From assembly GCA_016182605.1 (NCBI GenBank), contig JACPGE010000100.1, positions 1-60,600 on the forward strand: a stretch of DNA of 60,600 bases, given 5' to 3'. Source of the DNA: Candidatus Hydrogenedentota bacterium. Lineage in GTDB: Bacteria > Hydrogenedentota > Hydrogenedentia > Hydrogenedentales > JAEUWI01. Positions 43,073 to 51,819 of this stretch are shown in pieces. Within the stretch, counting starts at the first letter, position 1; the number at the start of each line of letters is the position of its first letter. A program made the translations under genes and the position numbers. The notes below the pieces were generated by a model. It was not told where the DNA came from and did not search any database. It saw only the letters and a program-made list of their open reading frames with translations.

Positions 43073-44371
43073 ATGAAGAACACCCTCTCGCGGCGCGCCT
43101 TCCTCGGGCGCACCGCCAAGACCGCCGCACTCACCGCAATCGCCGGCGCCTTCTCCGTTCCCCCGGCCCGCGCCCGCATCGTGGGCGCCAACGACGCCGT
43201 CAATGTGGCCGTGATTGGCACCGGCGGCATGGGCTCGCGCCATGTGGAAGCCCTGGCAAAGAATCCCAATTGCCGGCTCGTCGCGCTCTGCGACGTTGGC
43301 AAGTCGCGCTACGTGCGCGCCGCCGAGATCGCCAAAGGCGTGAGCGGCGCCGACATTCCCACCTACCAGGATTTCCGTGAAGTGCTCCCGCGCGAAGACG
43401 TCGATGCCATCTTCATCGCCACCCCCGATCATTGGCATCCGCTGCTCGCCATGCTCGGTTGCGAGGCGGGCAAAGATGTTTACGTGGAAAAGCCCGCCAG
43501 CCCTACTGTGGCCGAGGGCCGTGCCATGGTGAACGCCGCGCGCCGTTACGGCCGCGTCATGCAACTCGGCACCCAACAGCGATCCATGCCCGTCTTCCAA
43601 AAAGCCATTGAAGTCGTCCACAGTGGCCGCATCGGTCAAGTCACTTCCGCCAGCGCCTGGGTGGACACCAACGGGTTTGGCCTGGGCGAGAATCCCGAGC
43701 CCGTGCCCAAAGGACTCGATTGGGATCTCTGGCTCGGACCCGCCCCCTTCGTGCCCTACGCTCCGGAGCGCTATTTCGGGTTCATGGGATGGCACGATTA
43801 CGCCCGCGGCGGCCAGCTCACGAACTGGGGCGTGCACCTCATGGACATCGTGCACTGGGGCATCCAGCAGGACACGCCCCTCAGCATACAGGCCCTCGGC
43901 GGCAGCTATCAGGGCGGCGCAGGCGCGGACAACTACGAAACCATCGACGCGATCCTCGAGTATCCCGGCGTCTCGGTCACCTGGGAACAGCGCCACTCCA
44001 ACACCCAGGAAGGCAAGGGCTACGGCATCCACTTCCAGGGCACGAAAGGGGAACTTTTCGTCGATCGTGGCAGCTTTGTCGTGCGGCCCAACGGCCTGGG
44101 CATCGCGGAATACGTTGGCGCGCCCGAACTCTCCTGGGCCAACGACGATCACCACAACAACTTCTTTCACTGCGTGCGCACGCGGCAGAAGCCCGCGGCC
44201 GATATTGAACAGGGTCACCGTTCCACGAGCGCCGTCCTCCTTGCGGGCATTGCATTGAAGGCGCGCCGCAAACTCTTCTGGGACGGCGCCAACGAAAAGT
44301 TCTTCAACGATCCCGCGGCAGACAGCTACCTCACCCGCGCGTACCGGCCGCCTTGGCGCATCCCGGGCTGA
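43073..44371 (+). CDS. Tat-exported Gfo/Idh/MocA-family oxidoreductase
   Basis: A 432-residue NAD(P)-dependent sugar dehydrogenase-like protein. 'MKNTLSRRAFLGRTAKTAAL' is a twin-arginine signal, so it is exported folded with its cofactor. 'NVAVIGTGGMGSRHVEAL' is the dinucleotide-binding loop, and 'DAIFIATPDHWHPLLAML' and 'DVYVEKPASPTVAEGRAM' carry the EKP motif with the catalytic Lys. The C-terminal part ('WDLWLGPAPFVPYAPERYF', 'NWGVHLMDIVHWG') matches the planctomycete/Hydrogenedentes-type secreted subfamily. AGGAG lies five bases before ATG 43073. Such exported enzymes may oxidise C3 of glycosides as part of oxidation-assisted deglycosylation; for this protein that is inference. Confidence 0.92.
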   Translation: MKNTLSRRAFLGRTAKTAALTAIAGAFSVPPARARIVGANDAVNVAVIGTGGMGSRHVEALAKNPNCRLVALCDVGKSRYVRAAEIAKGVSGADIPTYQDFREVLPREDVDAIFIATPDHWHPLLAMLGCEAGKDVYVEKPASPTVAEGRAMVNAARRYGRVMQLGTQQRSMPVFQKAIEVVHSGRIGQVTSASAWVDTNGFGLGENPEPVPKGLDWDLWLGPAPFVPYAPERYFGFMGWHDYARGGQLTNWGVHLMDIVHWGIQQDTPLSIQALGGSYQGGAGADNYETIDAILEYPGVSVTWEQRHSNTQEGKGYGIHFQGTKGELFVDRGSFVVRPNGLGIAEYVGAPELSWANDDHHNNFFHCVRTRQKPAADIEQGHRSTSAVLLAGIALKARRKLFWDGANEKFFNDPAADSYLTRAYRPPWRIPG

Positions 44372-44426
44372 CCTCACGTGCGCCGTCCGTACATACCGAA
44401 TCTCCGAACCTCGTGAAAGACGGTCT

Positions 44427-46481
44427 ATGAACACCCTTCGAACTTCCTGTCTCGTTGCCCTGCTGATTGCAGGATGGCTCACTTCTGCGCAGGCACACGC
44501 CTCGCAGGCCGATGCGCTGCTGCTCGACCTGAGCAGCGACAATGCCGTCGCCCAGGTGCATGCCCGGCAGTTGCTGCCCCGGCTGGGCATGGAGCCCGTG
44601 CCCGGACTCTTGAACCTGTTGGAACACCCGAAAGAAGCCGTGTGGCGCGCCGCCAGAAACACCCTCGCGGATATTGCCAACGAGACGGGCGCTCCCGGCC
44701 ACGAAACGGATCGCGCCCATCTGAGCAACGCCTTTCTCAAGAATATTGCGGCGGGTGACCATGCCACCGCGCGCCGTGAACTCTTGCGCCTCCTGCCGAT
44801 CCTGGCGCGCGAAGGCGACGACATCGCCGCATTGGGGCCCCTCTTGCAAGACCTGGGCTGGCGCGAAGACGCCCGCATGACGCTCTCCAGCATCAACACC
44901 CCCCAGGCCCACGCCCTGTTGATCGGTGGATTGGAATCACCGGATCAGGAGTTTCGTGTTGCCTTGATGAACACCTTGGCGCAACTCCGTTACAAGGGCG
45001 ATATGACGGCGATCCTGCAGCAGATGGGCAAGGGTCCCGACGAAACTCAGTACGCCGCGGTTCGCGTGCTCTTTGGTTCCGGCGGCATCAGCCAGATCAA
45101 TCTCATCGAAAATGTCCTCGGTGCGCAGGACAACGGCTACAACACGGGAGAACTCATACTGGACTATGCCGATCGGCTCTACGATGCCGGTGGGCAGTGG
45201 CAGGCCGCGATGAAGGTCTACGCCCTCCTGCTCAAGCGGAGCAACAACCCGGCGATCAAGGGCGCCGCCATGGCCCGCCTTGGTCAGCGCGGCGACGAGA
45301 CCGTGATTCCCCTCATCATCGAGGCGATGAAGCAAGACGAAAACCTGGTGGCCCCGGCGGTTGCCGGCCTCATCGCACTGCGCGGTCCCGCCCGGCACGA
45401 GGCACTGGAAACCGGTTTTGCCGCCGTCCCGGAATTGGCCAAGCCCATGTTCTACGCGCCCATGGCAGAGGAAGGCAGCGAGGCCTTCCTCAAGCGCGTT
45501 GCGGAAGAAGCGCAGTCCGGAAAGCCCAATGCAGAATTGGCGCTGGCTGCCTTGATTCACGCCGCCTCCCCGGTGGCCGTGGGCCAATTGGTGGCCCGCA
45601 TTCAGGGCGATGCGGCCGAAGCCACGGCCTGGCTCGACAAGTTGCAGCAGTTGGCCCTGCGCCTGGAACAGAAAGGCAATGGCGCCGCCGCAGGCGATGC
45701 CTGGCTGAATGTCTATCAATACGGAAAGGAACCTGCTCTTCGCGCCACTGCGCTGGAGGGCATCAAACGCAATCCCGCACCCGGCGCCTTCAAGCTGGTC
45801 TTTGACAATTCCTCCGAGGAAGAGTTGAAGGCGGTGCCTGCCGCCCTGCTCGTGAGTGTGGTCATGCAGTCCGAAGAAAACGCGCCTGAACGCGCAAAGG
45901 CCCTTTCTCTGCTCCAGGGCAGGCTCAATGAAAGCGCCGCGGTGCAGGCTCTGTGCAGCGCCGCCAACGCCGCCGGCCAGGCAGCGTGGGGCGCGCAGAT
46001 GGTGGGCGCCATTCGCAGTTGGCAGATTGCCGGTCCCTTCCCCTGGGTCCATGAAGGCAACTTCGGATCGGCCGCGATCGATCCGGCAAAGGTGGATACA
46101 GCGCAACCCGTGCAGAGCGAAGGAAAGACCTTCGAGTGGAAACCCTTCGAGAGCGGCGATGCCGCGGGCCTCGTGGACCTGATGGGGCCACTTGGCGGCG
46201 AACACGTCTGCGCCTATGCCGTGGCGCGCATCCGCGTGGAAGCCGCGACTGCAGCCCAGCTCAAGGTGGGCAGCGACGACGCCGTGAAGGCCTGGCTCAA
46301 CGGCGCCGTGGTCCATGAAAACCTCATCGATCGCGGCTATGCGCTCGACTCGGATACCGCACCGCTTCAACTCAACGCGGGCGAAAATGTGCTCGTGCTG
46401 AAACTGGGCCAGAATGCCGGTGGATGGAACTTCGGCGCGCGGCTGACCGGCGCCGATGGATTCCCGTTGCCGTTCAAGTAA
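44427..46481 (+). CDS. Secreted HEAT-repeat protein with C-terminal sugar-binding-like domain
   Basis: A 684-residue product. A signal peptide ('MNTLRTSCLVALLIAGWLTSAQAHA') precedes helical HEAT-like repeats ('VPGLLNLLEHPKEAVWRAARNTLADI', 'LIGGLESPDQEFRVALMNTLAQL', 'VIPLIIEAMKQDENLVAPAVAGLI'). The last about 145 residues form a different domain: 'IRSWQIAGPFPW', 'GSDDAVKAWLNGAVVHENL', 'LNAGENVLVLKLGQNAGGW'. That pattern recurs in planctomycete-type proteins as a beta-sandwich that probably binds a glycan. No enzyme motif is seen. It lies 55 bp after the oxidoreductase and 45 bp before the VCBS protein, so the three are probably one operon. Confidence 0.78.
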   Translation: MNTLRTSCLVALLIAGWLTSAQAHASQADALLLDLSSDNAVAQVHARQLLPRLGMEPVPGLLNLLEHPKEAVWRAARNTLADIANETGAPGHETDRAHLSNAFLKNIAAGDHATARRELLRLLPILAREGDDIAALGPLLQDLGWREDARMTLSSINTPQAHALLIGGLESPDQEFRVALMNTLAQLRYKGDMTAILQQMGKGPDETQYAAVRVLFGSGGISQINLIENVLGAQDNGYNTGELILDYADRLYDAGGQWQAAMKVYALLLKRSNNPAIKGAAMARLGQRGDETVIPLIIEAMKQDENLVAPAVAGLIALRGPARHEALETGFAAVPELAKPMFYAPMAEEGSEAFLKRVAEEAQSGKPNAELALAALIHAASPVAVGQLVARIQGDAAEATAWLDKLQQLALRLEQKGNGAAAGDAWLNVYQYGKEPALRATALEGIKRNPAPGAFKLVFDNSSEEELKAVPAALLVSVVMQSEENAPERAKALSLLQGRLNESAAVQALCSAANAAGQAAWGAQMVGAIRSWQIAGPFPWVHEGNFGSAAIDPAKVDTAQPVQSEGKTFEWKPFESGDAAGLVDLMGPLGGEHVCAYAVARIRVEAATAAQLKVGSDDAVKAWLNGAVVHENLIDRGYALDSDTAPLQLNAGENVLVLKLGQNAGGWNFGARLTGADGFPLPFK

Positions 46482-46526
46482 TCCAACTCGCGTGCGGCGT
46501 TCCGCACAGCAAAGGATAGGTTTACC

Positions 46527-47669
46527 ATGATCAGTCTCATTCTCGCCGCGGCCGCAGCCGTGCAGGGCGCGGATGCCCCCATGCTCCACTTTGAGCGGGA
46601 ACGCATCGGCGCCGAAACCTACGAAGCCGCCAGTGTCATGGACGTGGACAAGGACGGCAAGCTGGACATCGTCTCGGGCGGGTTCTGGTATGCCGGCCCG
46701 GACTTCCAGGCAAAACACAAGATCGCCACCATCATGTATGTGAGCGAGTACTACGACGACTTCTCCGATTACCCCATGGATGTGAACGGCGATGGTTATC
46801 TTGACATTGTTGCAGGCGGCTGGTTCGGCATGAAGATGCAGTGGCGGGAAAATCCCAAGGGCGCCACCACCGAATGGACCACCCACGACGTCAAGGAAAC
46901 CGGTAACATCGAGCGCAACTGCTTTTACGACATCGACGGCGATGGCCACGTGGAAGTCTTCTCCACCACGTCGCCGGTGCACTTCTTCCGGCTCAAGCGC
47001 GATGCCGAAGGCAAGGGCACAGGTGAGTTCGAGCACTTCGCCATCAACGAAGGCGGCGGCGGCCACGGCTTTGGCGCAGGCGACCTCAACATGGACGGCC
47101 GCATGGACATGATCTTCGCCACCGGCTGGATGGAAGCCCCCGAGGACCCCTTCAACACCAAGGCGTGGACGTGGCACCCGGAATTCAATCTCGGCATGGC
47201 CAGTGTGCCCATCCTGGTCCTGGATGTGAACAGAGACGGCGTTAACGACTTTATCGTGGGTCAGGGCCACGACTACGGGCTTGCCTGGTATGAACAGGGC
47301 AAGAAGGCCGACGGCACGCGCGACTGGATCAAGCACGACATTGAGACCAAGCGTTCCCAATTCCACGAGATGCAGCTTGCCGATGTGGACAACGATGGAG
47401 AGCCGGAACTGGTCACCGGCAAACGCTGGCGCGCCCACAACGACAACGATCCCGGCGCCTTCGATCCCGTGGGCGTCTATTACTATGAGATCAACGGCGG
47501 CAACTTTGAACGCATCACGCTGGACTACGGCCCTGCCGGTGAAGCCAGCGGCGTTGGCATCTACCTGTGGATCGAAGACGTGGACAACAACGGCTGGAAA
47601 GATATCGTGGCCCCCGGAAAAGACGGCCTCTATCTCTTCCGCAATTTCGGCCCCGTCGAGGCGAAGTGA
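46527..47669 (+). CDS. Secreted FG-GAP/VCBS-repeat protein
   Basis: A 380-residue predicted seven-bladed propeller. A short signal peptide ('MISLILAAAAAVQGADA') is followed by repeats with calcium-binding-like Asp loops: 'MDVDKDGKLDIVSGGFW', 'DVNGDGYLDIVAGGW', 'DIDGDGHVEVFS', 'DLNMDGRMDMIFATGW', 'DVNRDGVNDFIVGQG', 'DVDNDGEPELVTGKRW' and 'DVDNNGWKDIVAPGK'. No catalytic signature is visible. Proteins of this type are common next to sugar epimerases and MocA oxidoreductases in PVC-like bacteria. The start codon has AGGATAGG upstream. It is a likely co-transcribed partner of the epimerase, 44 bp downstream. Confidence 0.85.
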   Translation: MISLILAAAAAVQGADAPMLHFERERIGAETYEAASVMDVDKDGKLDIVSGGFWYAGPDFQAKHKIATIMYVSEYYDDFSDYPMDVNGDGYLDIVAGGWFGMKMQWRENPKGATTEWTTHDVKETGNIERNCFYDIDGDGHVEVFSTTSPVHFFRLKRDAEGKGTGEFEHFAINEGGGGHGFGAGDLNMDGRMDMIFATGWMEAPEDPFNTKAWTWHPEFNLGMASVPILVLDVNRDGVNDFIVGQGHDYGLAWYEQGKKADGTRDWIKHDIETKRSQFHEMQLADVDNDGEPELVTGKRWRAHNDNDPGAFDPVGVYYYEINGGNFERITLDYGPAGEASGVGIYLWIEDVDNNGWKDIVAPGKDGLYLFRNFGPVEAK

Positions 47670-47713
47670 ATCATCCCGAAGCGTAACCAGCGCAAGCTGG
47701 AAGGAGATCGACC

Positions 47714-48565
47714 ATGAAAGCCGGATTTAATCTGTTGCTGTGGACCGGCAACGTCACCGAAGAGCACCTGCCCCTTATCGAGCAACTCGCTTCCTGGGGT
47801 GTGGAAGGCCTGGAGTTTCCCATCTTCGATCCCAACGGTTCGCCCTGGGAAAAACTCGCCGCAAAATTGAAGGAACTCAATCTCGGCAGTACCGCCGTCG
47901 CCGTCATGCCCGAGGGCACGAGCCTGATCAGCGAAGACGCCGCCCAGCGCAAAGCGGGTGTGGAGCATCTCAAGCGCGTCACTGATGCCGCCGCGAAGCT
48001 CGGCGCGGACAACATCTGCGGACCCATCTACAATCCGGTGGGCGCGCTCATTGGCCGCGGACCCAACGCGGACGAGAAAAGCCGCTGTGTGGATTGCCTC
48101 CGCGAGGCGGGTGAGTATGCGGCCCAGGCGCAGATCGATCTGGTCGTCGAGCCGCTCAACCGCTTCGAAACCTTCTTCCTCAACACCCAGGCCGACACCG
48201 TGGCATTGCTGGAGCGCATCGGGCTCGACAACCTGGGCTCGCTCTATGACACCTTCCACGCAAACATCGAAGAGACCGATATCGTCGAAGCGATTCGCAC
48301 CGGCGGCAAATGGATCAAGCATGTGCACACCTGCGCGAACCACCGTGGCACCCCCGGCGACGACCACATCCCATGGACAGACACCTTCAACACCCTCCAG
48401 GAAATTGGTTACGACGGCTGGCTGACGATCGAGTCCTTCGGCCACCGCATCCCCGAACTCGCCGGCGCCACCTGCATCTGGCGTCAGGTCGCCCCGAGCG
48501 AAGAGCACGTGGTGAAAGAAGGCACCCGCCACATCCGGAACGTCTGGAAGGCTTGTAAAGCCTGA
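47714..48565 (+). CDS. Ketose 3-epimerase-like sugar isomerase (DTE family)
   Basis: A 283-residue cytoplasmic TIM-barrel. 'MKAGFNLLLWTGNVTEEHLPLIEQLASWGVEGLEFPIFD' starts like D-tagatose/D-psicose 3-epimerases. The metal ligands and catalytic residues fall at exactly the family spacing: Glu146 ('VVEPLNR'), Asp179, His182, His205, Arg211 and Glu240, each six positions earlier than E152, D185, H188, H211, R217 and E246 of the Pseudomonas cichorii enzyme. It should epimerise C3 of a free ketose, or a related sugar, using Mn2+. The actual substrate may be a 3-keto product of the exported MocA-type enzyme upstream (inference). AAGGAG lies before ATG 47714. Confidence 0.9.
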   Translation: MKAGFNLLLWTGNVTEEHLPLIEQLASWGVEGLEFPIFDPNGSPWEKLAAKLKELNLGSTAVAVMPEGTSLISEDAAQRKAGVEHLKRVTDAAAKLGADNICGPIYNPVGALIGRGPNADEKSRCVDCLREAGEYAAQAQIDLVVEPLNRFETFFLNTQADTVALLERIGLDNLGSLYDTFHANIEETDIVEAIRTGGKWIKHVHTCANHRGTPGDDHIPWTDTFNTLQEIGYDGWLTIESFGHRIPELAGATCIWRQVAPSEEHVVKEGTRHIRNVWKACKA

Positions 48566-48626
48566 TCCCCATTGTACAGCAACCCTCGCCGTTCAAGGCA
48601 TGTTGGGTAAATACGCAGCCGATCTT

Positions 48627-48647
48627 GGCCCGGATAAATCTCGGGCC
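48627..48647 (+). terminator. Hairpin after the epimerase operon
   Basis: GGCCCG and CGGGCC (6 bp) flank a 9-nt loop. No T-run follows within ten bases, so it is a weak terminator at best. Confidence 0.4.
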
Positions 48648-48673
48648 TGTTGCCGTGCCGCATTTTTTCGTGG

Positions 48674-48723
48674 TGGTTGATATTCAGGAAAATCGCAGGG
48701 CATCCCCTGCAAATCATCAACCA
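48674..48723. repeat. Nested hairpin upstream of nadC
   Basis: TGGTTGAT (48674-48681) pairs with ATCAACCA (48716-48723); inside it GCAGGG-CATC-CCCTGC forms a second perfect stem. It lies upstream of the likely nadC promoter, so it is either 3' RNA of the epimerase operon or a DNA site. Confidence 0.45.
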
Positions 48724-48814
48724 AATCAGAAGAAACCACAACCATTCCAAACTCCATGACGCCCGCCCATGGCTGGAGTATACGGCGCCCAAGTCGCATC
48801 AATCCCCGTTTTTA

Positions 48815-48823
48815 TGCTATGAT
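48815..48823 (+). promoter_or_regulatory. Extended -10 promoter of nadC
   Basis: TGC followed by TATGAT (5/6 to TATAAT) is an extended -10; no -35 match is found at 17-18 bases. The transcript would start near 48830, giving a leader of about 20 nt that includes the CGGAG ribosome-binding site. Confidence 0.5.
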
Positions 48824-48850
48824 TCACTGTTTAATCCGGAGATTTTTCCC

Positions 48851-49687
48851 TTGGACATTGCCCTCGAATCGCTCGTGCGGGCCGCGCTCGAAGAAGACAT
48901 CGGCGCCGGCGACCTTACTACCACCAGTACCGTGGACGCCCATGCCCGGTGCCGGGTCCGCCTTGTGGCCAAGGCCGCGGGGGTCCTCAGCGGTATGCAC
49001 CCATTTCGTTTGGCTTTTGAACTCTTGCAGGCCAACGTAGAGCACTGGGAAGCCCGGCACGATGGCGACCGTCTGGATTCCGGCGATATTGCCGCCGCGT
49101 TCACCGGCAAGACCCGGGCCGTGCTCACCGCCGAGCGGACGGCCCTGAATTTTCTTCAGCACCTGTCCGGTGTGGCGACGGAGACCGCGCGTTACACCGC
49201 CGCGCTGACGGGCTTGCCATGCAAGATTTGCGACACGCGCAAGACGACCCCCCTGTTTCGCCACCTGGAAAAGGCCGCCGTGTTGCATGGCGGCGGGATG
49301 AACCACCGGCACCGGCTCGATTCGGGGATGTTGATCAAGGAAAACCACATTACGGCTGCGGGCGGCATTGCCCCGGCGGTGGCGCGGGCACGGCAACGGG
49401 CGCACCTGCTCCAGCGCGTCGAGGTGGAGGTGACCAATCTGGATGAGTTCGAACAGGCCCTGGCCACCGGGGCGGATGTGATCATGCTGGACAATATGCC
49501 CCTGGAGATGATGGCCGAGGCGGCCCGCCGCGCCAAGAGCCACAAGGTATTGCTGGAGGCGAGCGGCAATGCCACCCTGGACCGGGTCCGGGCGATGGCG
49601 GAAACCGGGGTGGATTTCATCTCGGTGGGCGCCCTCACCCATTCCGCCCCCGCGCTCGATTTTTCCCTGCTGATCGAAACCTGCTGA
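48851..49687 (+). CDS. nadC: Nicotinate-nucleotide pyrophosphorylase (carboxylating)
   Basis: A 278-residue enzyme making nicotinate mononucleotide from quinolinate and PRPP in NAD synthesis. 'ALEEDIGAGDLTT', 'LTAERTALNFLQHLSGVATET', 'CDTRKTTPLFRHLEKAAVLHGGGMNHRHRLDSGMLIKENHI', 'VEVEVTNLDEFEQAL' and 'DVIMLDNMP' cover every QPRTase signature, including the Arg/Lys/His cluster for quinolinate. The start is TTG 48851, about ten bases after CGGAG; the open frame extends 67 codons upstream but is not protein-like, and there is no ATG near the family N-terminus. It leads the nadC-birA-coaX-lpt operon. Confidence 0.95.
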   Translation: MDIALESLVRAALEEDIGAGDLTTTSTVDAHARCRVRLVAKAAGVLSGMHPFRLAFELLQANVEHWEARHDGDRLDSGDIAAAFTGKTRAVLTAERTALNFLQHLSGVATETARYTAALTGLPCKICDTRKTTPLFRHLEKAAVLHGGGMNHRHRLDSGMLIKENHITAAGGIAPAVARARQRAHLLQRVEVEVTNLDEFEQALATGADVIMLDNMPLEMMAEAARRAKSHKVLLEASGNATLDRVRAMAETGVDFISVGALTHSAPALDFSLLIETC

Positions 49688-49688
49688 T

Positions 49689-50417
49689 ATGCCGCCGATC
49701 CCCGAGCATAGCGTTAGCGGCGCATTCGCGTACTCTGGTCTCGGCCATACCATTCGTCATTTTGACAGTGTGACCTCCACGAACGACGTGGCCCTCTCGG
49801 AGCGGGAACATGGGGTGGTCTACGTGGCCCGCGCCCAGACCCGGGGCCGGGGCCGGCATGGTCATCATTGGATAAGCGCCCCCGGCCTGGGCCTGTGGTT
49901 CTCGGTGGGGCTCACGATGCCCCCGCAGGGACTGACCTTTGCGGCGGCCCTGGCGGTGCGTGATGGCCTGATGCCGGAGCTGGACGCGGAAATACGCTGG
50001 CCGAACGATCTCTACGCGTCGGGCAAGAAGATCGGTGGCATCCTGGTGGAACACCGGAATGGCCACTCGGCACTGGGAATCGGTGTGAACGTGCACCATC
50101 GCCCGGAAGATTTTCCGCCCGATCTGGAGAAGCCTGCGGCCTCATTGGCCATGCTTTCCGGGGTGGCCTGGGAGGCGGAGGCGGTGTTGCAGCGGATACT
50201 TGGCCCTCTGAATGAATACGTAACCCGTTTACAGCAAGGGTTTTATGCGGAAGTGCACCAGGCCTGGGCGGATGCCCTGGGCCTGCTTGGACGGCGCATC
50301 CAGCGCGGGGAGGTCTCTGGCAAGGTTTGCGCCATTCGCGAGGATGGCGCCCTCCTGGTGGAGACGCCGACAGGCGCCGTCCGAATTGACAGTGGTTTGA
50401 TTGAACAGGTGGATTGA
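49689..50417 (+). CDS. birA: Biotin--[acetyl-CoA-carboxylase] ligase (BirA, no DNA-binding domain)
   Basis: A 242-residue ligase making biotinyl-AMP and attaching biotin to carboxylases. 'HFDSVTSTNDVAL', 'VVYVARAQTRGRGRHGHHWISAPGLGLWFSVGL' (the GRGR biotinyl-AMP loop), 'IRWPNDLYASGKKIGGILVE' and 'LGIGVNVHH' are canonical, and the C-terminal SH3-like cap 'GEVSGKVCAIREDGALLVET' is present. The N-terminal helix-turn-helix of E. coli BirA is missing, so it is group I and should not repress biotin genes. It starts one base after the nadC stop and is probably translated by coupling. Confidence 0.95.
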   Translation: MPPIPEHSVSGAFAYSGLGHTIRHFDSVTSTNDVALSEREHGVVYVARAQTRGRGRHGHHWISAPGLGLWFSVGLTMPPQGLTFAAALAVRDGLMPELDAEIRWPNDLYASGKKIGGILVEHRNGHSALGIGVNVHHRPEDFPPDLEKPAASLAMLSGVAWEAEAVLQRILGPLNEYVTRLQQGFYAEVHQAWADALGLLGRRIQRGEVSGKVCAIREDGALLVETPTGAVRIDSGLIEQVD

Positions 50418-50455
50418 CGTATAGAATGTCCCCCGGAACCGGGAACCCCATAATC

Positions 50456-51232
50456 ATGCTCTTGGTCATTGACGTCGGAAACAGCCACACCGTAATCGGA
50501 CTCTATGAGGATCAACGCCTTGTAGGGCAGTGGCGTGCCGTGACGACGAACTACCGCACGGGCGACGAACTGCGGATTCTGCTCTTGATGCTGCTCCAAA
50601 CTGCGGGTATCCAGCCCGCCGGGATTCGGGGTTGCTGTATTTCCAGCGTGGTGCCGCAGCTCAACCTGGCCCTCCAGCAAATGGCGAAAGACGCCTTCGA
50701 CGTGACGCCCCTGATGGTGGGTCCGGGTGTGAAGACGGGATTGCTCCTCCAGTGCGACAACCCGAAAGAGGTGGGGGCCGACCGGATTGTGAACTCGGTG
50801 GGCGCTCTGGAAGAGCACGAGGGCCCTCTCATTATTATCGATTTTGGCACCGCGACCACCTTCGATGCCGTTACGGCCAACCGTGAATGGCGCGGCGGGG
50901 TGATCGTGCCCGGGGTGCAGCTTTCCGCAGACGCGCTCTTTGAGCGCTGCGCCAAATTGCCCCGTGTGGAACTGAGCACGCCGCCCCACGTCATCGGGCG
51001 GGACACCGTTGGCAACATCCGCAGTGGACTCACCTACGGCTATGCCGACCTGGTGGATGGACTGGTGCGCCGCATGGCCGCGGAAATGGAAGGCAACCCC
51101 AAAGTCATAGCGACGGGCGGTCTGGCCTCCGTCATAGCGAAGGTTGGGAAGTCCATCGACGTTGTGGATCCGGAACTGACCCTGAAGGGCCTGAAAGCCA
51201 TTTACGAACGGAATGAGGGCCTGGTTCCGTGA
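50456..51232 (+). CDS. coaX: Type III pantothenate kinase
   Basis: A 258-residue ASKHA-fold kinase, the first step of coenzyme A synthesis. 'MLLVIDVGNSHTVIGLYED' (phosphate loop 1), 'RIVNSVGALEEH', 'LIIIDFGTATTFDAVT' (phosphate loop 2) and 'RGGVIVPGVQLSADALFERCAKLPRVEL' match CoaX of Thermotoga and Pseudomonas; it is feedback-insensitive and needs a monovalent cation. The start is ATG 50456; the frame stays open 14 codons further upstream without family similarity. GTG of the next gene overlaps its stop. The nadC-birA-coaX grouping joins three cofactor steps, a common arrangement in several phyla. Confidence 0.96.
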   Translation: MLLVIDVGNSHTVIGLYEDQRLVGQWRAVTTNYRTGDELRILLLMLLQTAGIQPAGIRGCCISSVVPQLNLALQQMAKDAFDVTPLMVGPGVKTGLLLQCDNPKEVGADRIVNSVGALEEHEGPLIIIDFGTATTFDAVTANREWRGGVIVPGVQLSADALFERCAKLPRVELSTPPHVIGRDTVGNIRSGLTYGYADLVDGLVRRMAAEMEGNPKVIATGGLASVIAKVGKSIDVVDPELTLKGLKAIYERNEGLVP

Positions 51233-51819
51233 AATATTTATTACTGCCGCTCGTCTTCATGCTGACGGCGGGCTGTGCACAGCCTCCCGTATCCCCGCCG
51301 CCGGCGGTCTATCCGGAAGAAACGCCTGAGGCGCCTGCGGACGCCAGCGGCGAGATCGTGATCCACGGCGCGAACTTTTATCTGTACAGGAACGACGAAT
51401 CCGTGGCAGGCGCCCAGACCCAGACGCTTTCTATTCAGGCAGACACCTTTTCGCTGGTGGGGGGCGAGACGAAACAGTATGCCTTTGAAGGGGCGCACGC
51501 GGTAATCTATGGACGCGGCGAGAACAATGAGCCCGTGGTGATGGAGGCGGCGCGGGGCATCTTTGTGGAGGACGAGCGCGCCGTGCTGCAAGACGGCGTG
51601 ACGGCCACCATGGGAGACCTGACCCTGGAACTGCAAGATTTGGAGTGGAAAAATCCCCAGGCCGACGAGCCCGGTATCGCAATCAGCAACAACCCTGTCC
51701 GTATCATCAACAGCACCCTGAGCCTGGAAGCGGCAACGCTTCGCATTTATCCCGACGAAAAACGCGTGGTCCTCTCGGAAGGATCCGGCTCTTGGCGCTT
51801 TGAGAAGGAGACCCCATGA
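51229..51819 (+). CDS. LptC-like lipoprotein of the LPS export bridge
   Basis: A 196-residue product. 'MKYLLLPLVFMLTAGCAQPP' is a lipoprotein signal with Cys16 in LTAGC, unlike E. coli LptC, which is held by a membrane helix. The rest is beta-rich with periodic strands ('TLSIQADTFSLVGGETKQYAFEGAHAVIYGRGENNEPVVMEAARGIF', 'LQDGVTATMGDLTLELQDLEW') in the OstA/LptC jellyroll style. It would carry LPS from the transporter to LptA. The start GTG 51229 overlaps the coaX stop by 3 bp; its own stop overlaps the lptA ATG. The assignment rests mainly on position next to lptA and lptB. Confidence 0.72.
   Translation: MKYLLLPLVFMLTAGCAQPPVSPPPAVYPEETPEAPADASGEIVIHGANFYLYRNDESVAGAQTQTLSIQADTFSLVGGETKQYAFEGAHAVIYGRGENNEPVVMEAARGIFVEDERAVLQDGVTATMGDLTLELQDLEWKNPQADEPGIAISNNPVRIINSTLSLEAATLRIYPDEKRVVLSEGSGSWRFEKETP

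Noticed and set aside
44937-47438. 833-codon open frame on the minus strand
   Set aside because: Antisense to the HEAT and VCBS genes, spans their junction and shows no domain pattern.
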